From: Hippasteria phrygiana
Taxonomy: Eukaryota > Echinodermata > Asteroidea > Valvatida > Goniasteridae
Direction of reading: 5' to 3'
Assembly (NCBI GenBank): GCA_037893225.1
Contig: JAZGUH010000484.1
Span: 1,054,001 to 1,118,000 of the forward strand
Length of the DNA stretch: 64,000 nt
Notes under the pieces: generated by a model
The model's database searches: none
The model's input: only the letters and a program-made list of their open reading frames with translations
What the model was told of the DNA's origin: nothing
Made by a program: the position numbers and the translations under genes
Shown: positions 34,801 through 46,870 of the stretch, piece by piece
Layout: the number at the start of each line of letters is the position of its first letter
Numbering within the stretch: the first letter of the stretch is position 1

Positions 34801-36396
34801 AAACACATGCATAAACAAACAGAAAAGATTAGTCTTCAGGACATGTCGTTTATGAGCATTTTAATAGTTTCCCGTGATATCTCTTAAGCATGTTGTTATT
34901 TCCTTACAAGCCATGTTGGTGTGCAAACTGTGCATGTTGTGGAGAAACAGGCATATTAAAAGCTATACGCCATGTTTCCATTGGACTTATTTTTGTCAAT
35001 CTACCGCGACTTTTCCAATGGCGACACGCGGTTAACTAACCTCCCTGTCAACTTACCGCGACCTTGATGTAAAACAACCAGGCCGAAAGCGGTCGCGGAA
35101 GATATCCGCATGTGACTTTCCTTCCTTTTTTTGCAGTAGAGACGTTGCCGTTTTACCCCATAATTTCCCTCATAGTCATAAATCAAAACCCTGCCCTCTT
35201 TCCACAAAATTAAGCTTGCTTATATTCAACTAGCCCTAGAATGACGCTATGATATAGCGTCATAGCGATCAAGTATGCAAAACAGTCCTATGCTAGAAAC
35301 CGAAGATCGAAAATCACACTTTACCTGCATAAATATTCTTGGCATCATTTTATTCAAACAGTTCAACAGCCCATCTCCCTGTACGGATAGAAATATTCCT
35401 CCAAGAATGTCAAGAACAGGAGATATTTGCGGCGCAAAATCGTCTCCACGCGACGCTGACTTCACAAACACGAGGAGTAATACCTTGTCCGCACGTCTTG
35501 AATGTTCATCAACAACAGAGGGCGCAATTTTGGCCGTGCACGCGGCGACTGTAAATTGCGCCCTCTGTTGATGAACGTTCTAAATGTGAGTATTACTCCT
35601 CGTGTTTGTGAAGTCAGCGTCGCGTGGAGACGATTTTGCGCCGCAAATATCTCCTGTTCTTGACATTCTTGGAGGAATATTTCTATCCGTACAGGGAGAT
35701 GGGCTGTTGAACTGTTTGAATAAAATGATGCCAAGAATATTTATGCAGGTAAAGTGTGATTTTTTATCTTCGGTTTCTAGCATAGGACTGTTTTGCATAC
35801 TTGGGCGCTAGGACGCTATATCATAGCGTCCTTCTAGGGCTAATATTCAACATGATATCTTAGCGAACTACATATATTTTTTAGACGATTCCAAGCACAC
35901 AGAGTGACTTTTCCTGCCTGTATCATCGCAAAATATTGAGGTAGGCCTAGGCCCTAACGTTACATTAAGTTCCGAAACATAAACTGTCTCCTTCGTTCTC
36001 TTATGGAACGGGGTCCTAAAGTAAGGATTACCCTTTTTGTTGCACCTGTACGAGTGGCAACAAAAAGGATATAGTCACACACGTTAGGTAATTTTGAGGA
36101 ATTCGTAAAAATTTCACAATTTTTCACAATGACAAACATTAAATTGATAGGCCTACGGCAACCTCCTTGATTACGAAATATATGAACATGGAACCAGACT
36201 TATAAAAAAAAAAAAAAAAAAAAAAAAAACCTAAACAAAAACAGTAGGGTGATTGCTACGATGGAAAATATCATTCAAACAAATGGTGTGTTGACAGAGC
36301 TTCTGTAAAATTAATGAAGATGTGATTCTACCTTCCTGTGGCTTCTGCAAGCGCATCAAACTCAGGGAGAGAAATCACGTCGGTGATGTTCGACAT
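31877..36396 (-). CDS. Glutaredoxin 3 (PICOT), eight exons, 346 aa
   Basis: Minus-strand exons: 36396-36332, 34785-34677, 34168-34094, 33805-33626, 33526-33352, 33209-33082, 32598-32424, 32010-31877; 1041 nt with matching phases (human protein 335 aa). The N-terminal thioredoxin-like domain has WASWAPQC, with only one active-site cysteine, as in PICOT. A Gln/Ser-rich linker (exon 4) follows, then two monothiol glutaredoxin domains, each with a CGFS site, a WPTFPQLY strand and GGLDI. PICOT proteins bind [2Fe-2S] clusters with glutathione and BolA2 and act in cytosolic Fe-S delivery. Exon pairs 5/6 and 7/8 encode the two glutaredoxin domains with identical lengths (175 nt for exons 5 and 7) and phases, showing internal duplication. 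Introns carry several repeats, including a 612 bp fold-back in intron 1. Confidence 0.95.
32668..32938 (-). repeat. Dispersed ~280-bp repeat, copy in GLRX3 intron 6
   Basis: Reverse-complement copy of the element at 34300-34597. Shared words: gaccactctattcagtgtgg, gcctattgtttgcattta, cggccatagcc. It lies between GLRX3 exons 6 and 7. Confidence 0.75.
34300..34597 (+). repeat. Dispersed ~280-bp repeat, copy in GLRX3 intron 2
   Basis: Contains ggggctgtgcagccaagcg, ccacactgaatagagtggtc, ttcattacactcccattcaa and gctatggccgtc. It is opposite in orientation to the copy at 32668 and the same as the copy at 43930. Located between GLRX3 exons 2 and 3. Confidence 0.75.
35231..35842. mobile_element. Long fold-back transposon (~290-bp arms) with 9-bp target duplication
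   Basis: Arms of roughly 290-300 bp (35231-35530 and 35553-35842) around a ~22 bp loop; termini tagccctagaa and ttctagggcta. It is flanked on both sides by atattcaac (35222-35230, 35843-35851), an exact 9-bp duplication. No transposase. Long arms and 9-bp duplications fit a Mutator-like fold-back element (inference). It lies within GLRX3 intron 1. Confidence 0.85.
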
Positions 36397-37606
36397 GTTT
36401 TTTTTCTTCAGGAATACCGCCCTCTCTGGGTCATTGTCAATATTTCTAACTGTTGAAGCCCAGGACTAGAGAGGGCGGTATACCAAACTCTTTTTTGTCT
36501 TACCTTTTTGGGAGTGAGTCGTTTGTTGACGATCACTCTGCCATTAATTGTGAATGCCTTGTTTGACTTTTTGTGGGAGATTTGTGGAACTTCAGTTTGA
36601 GTGCAATAAACTGATCAACCAGAAACCGCTCTGCATACATTGATTTTGAGCTCCTGGGCATGGGATTCACAAACAGAACGTTTCAGCAGTGATGTAGTCG
36701 GATCGAGACTAGACCATCACAAGACATACCCATAGTTCTAGGGGTACACAAGACACAAGTCAAGACCAGCCACAAGACCATTCACAAGACCAGCTTGCTA
36801 CAGGCACAAGTAACAGGCATAAACTATGACAAAGGAATGTTTTTGTTACAGTTCATTTGAATAGCTTGAGACTTGAATTAAGACTAAAGGTCTTGTGATG
36901 GTCTTTAATTGCAGGGTCTTGCAGGGTCTTGTGATGGTCTCGACTACATCACTGCGTTTCAGCTCGAAGTTTATAAAAACTTTAGAACAAAATTAAAATG
37001 GAAGTTCAAATTCAATTTCGACAAGTGGACTTCTCAACGCTCCAAAAACTCCAGTATTTTTTCATCATTTATCACAGAATCATCACATAGAAAATTAAAT
37101 AAACTGGCTAGCTTGAAACAAGCTGGAGTATTTTCTACACGGTAAGAACTAATACTCGGTGTTTCGTTCTTTCTTGTGGTCAATATCGCACTTCGCGCCC
37201 GGACACAGGTCAGGTAGGCATTTAATTTTTTGTTAATTGATTGAGCAATTTTGTGACTGAACCCCCATGATGTCCGAGTGTTGCACTCTATCATATTATG
37301 CTTTAGCTGCTTGCAGTGTAACTGTGTTGATAAATGAATCGGCATGCATTTGAACACGAGACTCCTAATGCCGGTGTCGTTTGAATATAAGACACTCTGA
37401 AAATCCGACTTGTACTGCACATACAGTAGGGCCATGGTGTGGGCGAGGATTAGGGTGAGAAATAGGGTTAGGGTTGGGATGAGATTAAAGGCTATACAAT
37501 TGCCAAAAATTGTGTTCATTATAAAAGTACAGTTGTGTTGTATCATGGGTAAAGAATCTGATATTTATATGACATCTGCTTTATAATACAATGGAAGTCT
37601 GTAGCT
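36397..37606. other. 5' flank of GLRX3 and spacer
   Basis: No exon seen. An inverted match ataccgccctctctgg / ccaggactagagagggcggtat (about 36414-36482) forms a small fold-back beside the GLRX3 start codon and may overlap its promoter. From 36700 to 36950 cacaagaccag-type words recur irregularly. Telomere-like ttagggttaggg words occur near 37450-37475. Confidence 0.4.
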
Positions 37607-38324
37607 AGGGCTGCATATCAGTTGACCATACTATTTAGAAAAGTAGAAATTCTAGTTTGTGACTAATCCCGGCCAAATCTCGTTGGGCCCCCGACCCCCC
37701 TGCCCCCGGTCAATGTTGGCTCTCATTGCGCGGAATGCGCTCCGGCTTGATATTACAACATTGAGCGGGGGAGCGGGGGGCGCGGAGGAGGGTATGTTTA
37801 TCATCACGTGGCCCAAGCATTTTGGCCGGGATTGTCTGAAAGTTCGCCTAGTTTATCTATAAAGAGTTTAAAACACGCAAAATCAACTTTTCAACCCAAA
37901 TAGTTTGAATTACCTGATTATAGCGCACCCAAGGGAGATCCCCGTCTAAACATCGAATGCTATTTTAATAATGATGTCCAACTAATTAGGTCGTCATAAT
38001 TTTTGTTTGACCGTTCGGACAACCAAGACGTTAATTACGGGATAAATACGATTGTTTTAACAACAAGTTAAAAAATAGCCCCCAACGCCCTACAGTTGGC
38101 ACTTGCTAAAAGTTGTGGACGTCATCATTGCGACTTTCCTGAACTGAACGTTTGTGGCCTGTTTCCTGAAAATCGCTTGTGAACTTGGGAAAACACGGAA
38201 GTCTGGGGGGGGGGGGCAGTAGTCGCCCCTTTCCGGTTTCCGTACGTACCAAACTAAGCCCGGTCGGGATAGGGTTAACAGAATGACGATTCCTGGCTGT
38301 CATGCGCTTGCGCCAGGACTTGTT

Positions 38325-38755
38325 TTGCAGTGCGCATCGTACACAATGTACCATGACGATTAGCCATGACATTTTGTCCAATAACTTCACAAAAGACATC
38401 TTTTGTTAAACGCGAAAAACGCATTATGTTACACAAACATACAAGCCTCTTCCATTTTGTTTCAACTACCTCATTCCGTGAATTGTCGGAAAACTCAACG
38501 GTTAACCCTCGCCACTAAAAAAATAGAGAAATGACAGACTCTCCTTTACTATTTTGGTGGCGAGGGTTAATCGTTGAATTTTCCGACAAATCACGCAAAG
38601 AGACGGCTAAAAAATTGGAAGAGGCTTGTAGGTGGTTTGTGTAGCGTAATGCGATTTTCGCGTTGAACAAAAATGTCTTTTGTAAAGTTATTTGACAAAA
38701 TGGCATGGTTATTCGTCATGGTGCATCGTGTACGATGCGCACTACAAAACAATTG
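38325..38755. mobile_element. Fold-back element inside the composite repeat
   Basis: Arms start ttgttttgcagtgcgcatcg and end cgatgcgcactacaaaacaa. They are imperfect inverted copies of about 190 bp meeting at ttaaccctcgccac / gtggcgagggttaa. No coding capacity. Confidence 0.7.
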
Positions 38756-38814
38756 GGATCATCTGTGTCTGAAAATTGAACGGTCAATTAAACCTCTTGG
38801 CATCTGTTACTCAC

Positions 38815-38885
38815 ATAGTCTAGTGGTTTGGACATGTACATTCAAATGCAACAGTTGTGGGTTCGAATCCAACCCGAAAAAACCC
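38815..38885 (+). mobile_element. tRNA-like SINE fragment
   Basis: tagtctagtggtttggac resembles an A box and gggttcgaatccaacc a B box, followed by aaaaaaccc. Probable SINE head. Confidence 0.45.
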
Positions 38886-40054
38886 TCTTTTTTCCACTTC
38901 CTTTTCTTTTAATTACTCCTGCACTCGGAAAGCCATGACCATCCGTTGCTTCTCACACTTAGGTCTTTTCTAATGTTTTTGTTTGGTTTTTTTTGAGAAA
39001 GAAAATTTCAGACAATCCCGGCCAAATCTCGTTGGGCCCCCGACCCCCCTGCCCCCGGTCAATGTTGGCTCTCATTGCGCGGAATGCGCTCCGGCTTGAT
39101 ATTACAACATTGAGCGGGGGAGCGGGGGGCGCGGAGGAGGGTATGTTTATCATCACGTGGCCCAAGCATTTTGGCCGGGATTGTAGGGCTGCATATCAGT
39201 TGACCATACTATTTAGAAAAGTAGAAATTCTAGTTTGTGACTGGTGAAGGAAACACGATTTCTGTCGCTTGCCAATTCTCATTCATTCTTGCCCCAAGTA
39301 TCAATCGCATTCGTGGCCTTAAACTTAGTCTGAACACATGCCAGCCGATAAATTGATAAATAACTGATAAATAACAGGAACGACTGGGGCACAAGACGGG
39401 GTATGAGCAAATTGCACACGAAAACTTGACTAATAAAATACTGAAGTCGACGATCTTAGGAAACTTGTGATCTTGGCGGGACCCAGAGCATGTACATGTG
39501 TGTTGTGTGCATGTATGTGGAGTGAAAGGGGCCGGACGAGCGTTACGCGTCTTTCGCATGGCACTCAGACTCGAGAACAGGTATAACATACTCAAAGTAC
39601 GAAGTTATTGTATTAAGTCTAGACAAAGAAAGTAAGTCTACACGGATTAAAATTTTTCCACAAAAATCGAGAGGAGGAAAAGGATGTCGGCACAAGTACC
39701 TCATCCCCCTGCAGATCCCGGGATCCCCTTTCGTCAGGGCTGCCTCTCACGTTGATACCGATTCACCCCTCTTTCATTTGAAATTGAGTCCAGTATTCAT
39801 CTGAGAGAGCCCCCTTTAAAGGAAACATGATTTAGGATTTATATTGCATTATTCCTGCTTAAAACAATAAAGTATTATCTTGACAATGATATTTTGTGTC
39901 CAGAGACAATTATTTCCCAAATTAAATATGAGAAAAAAAGTTGAAAATGTTTGGCTAAGCTACTCCGCCCCCTGATCTGAGTGGGACCCTCATTAACATG
40001 TGTGTGACGTAGACCGAGGCACATTACAGATTCTGCTGCGCTGCGCGAGCCGGC

Positions 40055-40120
40055 CCCATTCATCACGTGTATGCATGTGTGTGTGTGTACGCATGTGTGT
40101 GTGTGTACGTGTGTGTGCAG
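40055..40120. repeat. TG-rich microsatellite
   Basis: gtgtgtgtgtgtacgcatgt-type alternating purine-pyrimidine run, just upstream of the THAP exon. Confidence 0.7.
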
Positions 40121-40174
40121 AACGGCGAAAAATTCTTCGTCCAAAATCTAAGCAAAATATAGTGTTTTTCGGCC

Positions 40175-40515
40175 ATGCCGACAAGGTGTGTGGCTGCTGG
40201 GTGCAGCAAAACAACGAAGGATGGAGTAAGCCTTCATTTATTTCCAACTGATGCGAAATATCGGAGAATTTGGACGGCAAAAGTGAAGGTGACAAGAGCG
40301 AAGTGCTCCGGCCCCAGCAGCTTCTCAGCGTTATGTAGCGACCACTTTGAGCCGTTGTGTTTCGATACTGGTATTTTCAAATCATAGGATGACCATTAAA
40401 AATATGCTCGTCCACTGCCATCCCAACAAAGTTCCCAGATGTGAGTAAGGTACAGGCGAAAGCAGTTAAACGGCCCATTCCCAGAAGAGCCTTCGCTAAA
40501 AGGGAGAAAATCAGG
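40175..40515 (+). pseudogene. Broken THAP zinc-finger exon
   Basis: From 40175 the frame encodes MPTRCVAAGCSKTTKDG, then LHLFP, a tryptophan (RRIWTAK) and CSDHF. This is the C2CH pattern of a THAP DNA-binding domain over about 68 residues, with a typical start at MPTRC. The frame stops at TAG at 40385-40387. A second frame, two bases off, continues from about 40393 with TAIPTKFPD, matching the AVPT(I/L)F segment that follows THAP domains, and runs open to a possible donor AGG|gtaagt at 40515. This suggests a frameshifted gene or an assembly error. THAP proteins are DNA-binding regulators or domesticated transposase relatives. No downstream exon was found. Confidence 0.55.
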
Positions 40516-43419
40516 GTAAGTTCGATGTTAGTTGTTGCAACTTACGAAATTGCACGGACGGGTCCAGACTATATCGAGTCGATCCATGAATTTTGGCGCC
40601 TCGGTTACGTCACGAACAGCGCCCTCAATTTGAGTCTCAACAAATTCCAAAAAGGGGGGTGGGGGGGGGGTCAATTTTTGGGCGGCAAATAATCACACTA
40701 AAACTTCACTTGAACCAGTTTGGCTTTTAATTCACATTTAATACATATAAATGAATTTATTTATAGAATAAAATGTGATCCGGCCAGTTTGAAAAGCATG
40801 TTTCCTTTAAAAGTTCAAACTCACAAAAACGAACACACCATTCACTCACTCTTCCCTTCCTTGAAAAAGAAATACCGGGGTAATAATTCGTCCAGGCATT
40901 CTCGACCGAATCCTGCGCCGCATAATCACAACAAAACCCCCGTCCCTCAAGTCATAAATATAATCCTCCGAAAATCTCCGGGGACTTCCTCGAAAGTACT
41001 TCACGTCACCGCCGTTTTATCGCCGGGGTCTTCGTGGGAATATTGGGGCTAGACTCCTTCCTTCGTACGCTGTGAGTAGCCTCCGGACACCCTGATTGTA
41101 ACTATATTGGTGATTAAGCGGAGATGCCCATTGGCGATATCAATATTATCCCATTGCGCAAATTAGTACCCGACTTGAACTCTGCTCCGGAGGAAAATTG
41201 GACGGTTATTGGGTAGGTGGTTAATATCGCAATACCACCGGTCTAATCTTATGGACACTGGCTTTTGAATTAAATTGAATCTTAACGACACTTTAAAGAA
41301 TTCGATTTCATGTGCAATGGTTACTAAATCTGGACTATTTATTTTTTTGCAGTGCATAATCTTTTTGAAACGGTGGGTAAGTGACCCCAGATCGATAACA
41401 AAATCTTGTGACTTTACAAATGAAGATGCCTTACGTTAGTTAAGTTGTATTATAATGTAACATGTATCAATGGTAAATAAAATAATGTCCATTCAAATAA
41501 TAAGGGCGCCCTCTCTCGGCGTCATACAAAGGGCCACTGAACGTTCCCAGGGGTACCGATTATGGCACCGCACTTTCTTTTTGTCTCTATAAATTTAGAA
41601 ACTGTAGTCCATGTCAAAAGTATTTTCTTAATCCAGAACTAAAGTGTATGATGGAAGAATTCATAGCTGGGCTAAATGCGAGTCGTCAGCATGGTTCCTC
41701 CAGTTAAGGTGTTTGAGTGTGAAACTCAGTTTTCCGCCTGTTCCCACTAATAATATACTATAGCTGTACCTAGATGTAGAACGAAAAGCTATGCAAATAG
41801 CTTTTACCTCGTTCTGTATCTCTGTGTAATTCTTTGCCTGGTGCATGTTTCCCTTCATCTTATGATATTTCTTGCTTCAAGAGGAATATGTATTCCTACC
41901 TCTTGCATCTTTGATTCTTTTTCCTTTTGTAGCTCCGTACCTCGAGCGGCCTTGTTCGGGGTATACACTTGTATAAAAAAAGAATGCATTTCGTTAAGCT
42001 CCTGCCGAGTCTTCCTTGCCTCAATTAGAGATTAATAAATTCTATCCTTCGTTGTCTCTCTTAATTCTGCATCTGATGAAGTAGTTGTTGCTAGGAAAGC
42101 ACAAGTATAGTTATTAGTCGTACTGTCTTAATTTTGCCCCAGAGTCAAGACATACGATATTATAATTGATTTATGTAAATAAAAGATCCGGACCTTGCAT
42201 AGTGTTGGAGAGATGTCACTTCAATTTATTTCAGATCAAATAGACAGACTTGTTTCCGAAAGTGAAATTGTCAGGAATGATTAAATGCCGGACTCGGAAA
42301 ACCTTCAATGTGTTTAAGTGTGTGTGGGCAGAAGCCGATGTTCCATTATCTTTGGAAAATCAATCATTTTGACATAATTCGGAGAAGAGAGTTAAACGAC
42401 GCGTTAATGACTGTTATGTTGTTCGGGATTGTCTGGACTTCAGGATGCCTAGCGGCATCCGTCATCAGCACACAAGCTTGCGCAAGGAATCCGGTCGCCG
42501 TAAGAGATCACGCGCTCACACAGACCATCAGCTGATGAATTAACGCGGCACTTTTGTTTTACGCGAGAACCTAAATAAGATATTTTGGTCCCTCTCGCTC
42601 TTTTTGGTCTTGATCGGAGAGTGTGAGGTGAAACCTGTAAAGACGGATTAGACTGTGGGCTTACAGAGAGCGAAATGACGGCGATGTTGATTTGGCATTT
42701 GACGGTCTTTGTGTGGGAAGAAGCGTGATTTGTGCTTTGTATATTTTTGTTTGCCTCTTATACAACGTGGCACTATTTTTTTGATGCGCCACAGAGCATG
42801 CGATGGGTGAAAAGGTTAAATCAACGCATTGTTTTGTGTTATAATTTTGTACATCTTGCAAAAATTCTCCGGTTTATTTGCGGAATAGTTTTCTTCGTGT
42901 GCAGAAAAAGAATACTGGTTTTTCTCACTGGGGATGAGTTCCCTGACACGTCACTGACGCGTCGACTAGTTGAGCTGTTCGGCCGAATCGAGTGTATTGA
43001 GTGAATACACTCGAGATGAAGGCTAGATAATTTGCTGTGACGGCGAAATGTGGATTGTGTCTTTTTGGCAAGTTTATAATTTGAAAGGTTGATCAGTTCA
43101 CTGCATCTGCGTGGGGTAATGAGTTTGAAAACCGTTTTTTTTCCTTTCTAAAATGCTTAGTGAACGAATGTCACATGACAACATTGTGTGCAGCATTTAC
43201 GTAGGGCTAGGCCTAAAAGGTTTGAAGACTTTTTCCCCTAAAAAGTTTGGTGAAATGATTGTCACGACAATGTGCGGATTGGCATGACTCTGAGTTGGAC
43301 ATACATGTACATTGCAATACCTGCAACACTACAAGTGATGTTATGTTCAGGTTTGCAAACTCGCTTACAGAGTTCACTAAGAGGAGCTTGGAGTGTGGGC
43401 GTTGCCATGGATGGTCCCA

Positions 43420-43545
43420 AGCTGCGCGAGCGTGTGTCATTACAGGGACTTAAACCAAATCCACGTGTTGACCAGGGTGGGAGTTGTACCCGGGTCACAG
43501 CGGTGGAAGGAAAGCACCACCAGGCCAACCTGACTGGAATTATTA
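43420..43545 (-). mobile_element. Degenerate tRNA-like SINE fragment
   Basis: On the minus strand: ggcctggtggtgctttcc, ccaccgctgtgacccggg and gtacaactcccaccctgg resemble the heads at 29990 and 46735, with a mutated B box. Confidence 0.4.
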
Positions 43546-43929
43546 TGTATCAAGCAGTATAATGTCTTGTACTTCAAACACTCTGAACATTCATATGGGA
43601 TTACAACCCAACAGTTGAAGAGAGTTAAAGCTACTAGTTCCACGGCGGGTTGACTGAAAGTTGGATTTAGATTGCAAGATCGATAGTTAATTGAGGTTAG
43701 ACACAATTCATCGTTAAAGGGACGATAGATGTCTGGAATAGTGGTACCGTTCTGACGAAGGTCTATACATCGATGAAGCTCTGAATCATGACCTTTGATA
43801 TAATTTCGTTGGCACTGCAATCTCATGTCACTCCAGGCTGCATCTTCCCCGCGTAAACAACCGCGGCGTACCTCTTACTGCCACGAGTCGATAGGGGGGG
43901 GGGGGGGGGGGCGCTGTCAGCATACCAAG

Positions 43930-44210
43930 GTTGATTTATAAACCCCTTCTGTCTGGCTGTTGTTGATGGGGAGGGGCTGGTATGCCAAGAACGCGCTGTG
44001 CAGCCAATTGCATATGAACGCAAACAATAGGCACCGCACTGAATAGAGTGGTCCTATTAATCGCGCTTGAAGCCCCTTTGATTGAAAAAGCTCCATCTGT
44101 TCATTACACTCCCATTCAAGAACAATATAGTTGAAATATGAATAGATTGAGTGCGCACAGGAATGCGCGTATAGATGACAACCGGCCAGGTGGACTTTTT
44201 CTGTATTAAA
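43930..44210 (+). repeat. Dispersed ~280-bp repeat, third copy
   Basis: Same family as 32668 and 34300: ggcaccgcactgaatagagt, gttcattacactcccattca, gaatgcgcgtatagatgac. Confidence 0.75.
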
Positions 44211-46734
44211 TGCCGCGTGCAGACGGGGAAATGTTCGTAAACATCTCTGTTATCAAGAAGTTGGCATCTATACAGAGTGGCCCCACAATGCCATTCCTGT
44301 TTCGTTTGTTTTCACCCACCTCCATGTAGCAGTATTTGGCATGGAAGGCACTGTTCCAGAACCACCAAAACGACATCGTCATGTACGTATTACTGAAAGT
44401 GCACTGGGCCTTACTGAATAGGCACAAGGCTTTACTGAATAGGCACAAGGCGTGACGATGTCATTTTGGTTGGTCTTTTTAAGTGCTTACCATTTGGCAT
44501 ATCCGTAAGCTACTTCAACAAATTATTTTGAGCTGTAATTAGTCTCCTTCGTGCGTTAGCGCACTGGCTGGTCAGTTCTAAATTGAATTAATCAGTATGG
44601 GCCAGTAGGCGGTTAGGCGCCGGATAGTTGAAACCTGGCAGCACATGCGTCTTTTGTGGGCTGCCTTTTAAATGGTGTTAATTAATTTTGATTCCATTAC
44701 TTTCAAAGTAAATTAGGAATAGAGGACAAGCTAAAGTAAAGTTCAGGACATGCTTTCTTCCCGGGGCAAGGTATTCTCGTCACGTCTTGAGAATTAAAGC
44801 GACCGTGCAGTTGGCGTGACGGTCACTTCCCATATACGTCACTAATCGGCAGTATCGCGAGTATGCTCAAGATCACGAACTGCACGACAAAAAAGGCCAA
44901 CCTGGAAAACGACACACAGGTCCGACCACACGAACGTATGCGTTCAGGGGCGGATCTAGAATAGCCTATAGGGAGGGGTTGTACCCGCCTATACCGGTAC
45001 AGTGTACAGTGTATGGACTAGCGGTATACCAACTGGTAACAAGGATGTGGTTTAGCATTGCTTATCACAACTTTGCTCAGCAGCCCAAGGGGGGAGGTTG
45101 GGGGAGGTTCCAACCCCCACAACCCCCCTCTAGATCCGCCCCTGGCGTTCGAAATGCTATAAAGGAACGATACCTTATATACATCATATCTGCAGCGGTT
45201 TCATTTTCGTCGACTTGGAGTATCAAATCCAAAGAACCAAAGATGAAAAGATAGGAAGTATAAATTCTAAACAAAAAACTGCTGCAGCTGCATAGTTCTT
45301 TACGGTCAGCGCACGATGCTCCGGAAATTTACTAAAAACGCGAAGAAAGAAAGAGTACAAGAAAAACAACATTACTACGACCAAAAGCCAGCCACTGACC
45401 TCGACAAGCTCCTTCGAGACAACTTACAAACATGATCAAGAGCCAATTCAAGAAAGATAAACGCGTGAAATGTGCCAATTTTCGACAGCTCAGGAATCTT
45501 TCACTCACTAAAAGCATCGCTATGCACACCCTGACGGCCAGGACCGGGGAAGGCTAATAACTCGATTTATATTGGCGCTAGTCGATGCTGAACTCAAGAC
45601 ATCTCGAGAGAGACAGACAGAGAAAAAAGTACATTAAGATGGTACCGTGGGAGCGTTTTGGCAATCTCATTGGGTCCTTGTTTGCAGGAGAGAGTTCCTT
45701 GAGAGCGAGATCAGTCTTTTGCTTATTGGCTGTCCCCTATGGGCGTTTGTATAATTCGAATCCGATCCACCCATAGGGTATATGGGTCTCAACTCCGACA
45801 GAACATGCGAAAGAGACGTTCTCGGGGAAGATTGCTTCGATTTGTTTAGGCCAGTGACGTTGGTTTGAAATTCAACACGCGCGGATTGAACAGTTTGTGT
45901 CATTGTGACCATCATTTTTGGCAGAAATGAAGACAATCGATGTTTTTCATGTCATTGGGGAATTCATGGAGGGTATAGTGGATAGTAAAAAAAGGGGGGG
46001 GGGGGTGAACGCGCTTTGACGGACAGAAGGGTGGGGGGTTAACAATGAGATAAAAACCTGGCTAAGATGAAGACTATAACGGGGTTAACTGGCTGCTGAA
46101 ACAAAATTGCAAAATATGTATTCTCTATACAAAAGCAGGTCTACTAACATTAATTGGATTTATTCCGGGTAATGAAATTGCGTGTCATTCGTCGATTTGG
46201 GAGTGTCAATAAAACAAGCAAACGATTAATTTTCCAAATTGCATTAGGAATAGGAATGTTTCTCTTTCGAGGGATAATATGTTAGATCTGCAATGTGACA
46301 CCAAAATGGTTCTTGCCCGGTGCTGGGTGACGCGCCACGACAAATTTGGCCGAGTTGAGATGAAAATAGAAACGCATCACGAGCGATCCAATTATGATCC
46401 AGACCATTACCGCATTATTACCAGGGGCAAATTATCCGCAGAGTGTTTAGCCGTAACAATGGTATACCGGTATATGCCACATTCATTCTTGTGTTCCCGC
46501 ATCGCAAGCCATGGTAGCAGCAACAATATTGAATTAATCCACTCTCCAAGATTACTTGGGAAGATTGCGAGTCTCACGTTCCCAAATTGCTCCGTATCTT
46601 TATCAAATTACCGTTATCTAATCTTGATGGTATGCATTATGACAACCGTTTTAAAAGCACTAATTATAACATTGCAATCTAAACCTCCCTACGGCGGCGG
46701 CAGCCATATTGGAAATGTATCAGGGGTCAGGCTG

Positions 46735-46870
46735 AAGCAACAGTATTTCCTTCCTCGCCGTCCACCTCTCTGTTCCGGGTTCGAATCCGACCCGGGACCG
46801 ATGGGGTTTTTCAGTCCCTTGCTGATTCTGTAGGTTTCCCCAGAATGAAATGTTGGAGTTGTCATGCCAC
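46735..46870 (+). mobile_element. SINE with tRNA-like head and conserved body
   Basis: cttcctcgccgtccacc, B-box-like gggttcgaatccgaccc, then ttcagtcccttgctgattc and ccccagaat. Same body as the minus-strand copy at 29990-30130. Confidence 0.65.

Larger units (their letters stand above)
37607..39242. repeat. Composite repeat with identical 169-bp ends (A-B...B-A arrangement)
   Basis: Block B (37665-37833 and 39014-39182) is identical in both places by eye, same orientation, and has inverted tips aatcccggccaaa / tttggccgggatt. Block A (58 bp, starting agggctgcatatcag) lies just before the first B and just after the second, also identical and in the same orientation. The interior begins gtctgaaa and ends tttcagac. 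The result looks like a unit with direct terminal repeats inside a 58 bp direct duplication. Confidence 0.7.

Noticed and set aside
37440..37480. Telomeric repeat (TTAGGG) tract
   Set aside because: Only a few degenerate units within unique sequence, without an array. Not evidence of a telomere or fusion point.
37607..39242. LTR retrotransposon (identical direct terminal repeats)
   Set aside because: The 169-bp repeats lack TG..CA ends, no primer-binding site or polypurine tract follows, the interior has no coding frame, and the flanking duplication is 58 bp.
46279..46833. 184-residue open frame on the plus strand
   Set aside because: Its C-terminal third is a SINE and the rest has no recognisable domain, splice context or codon pattern. 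Probably chance.
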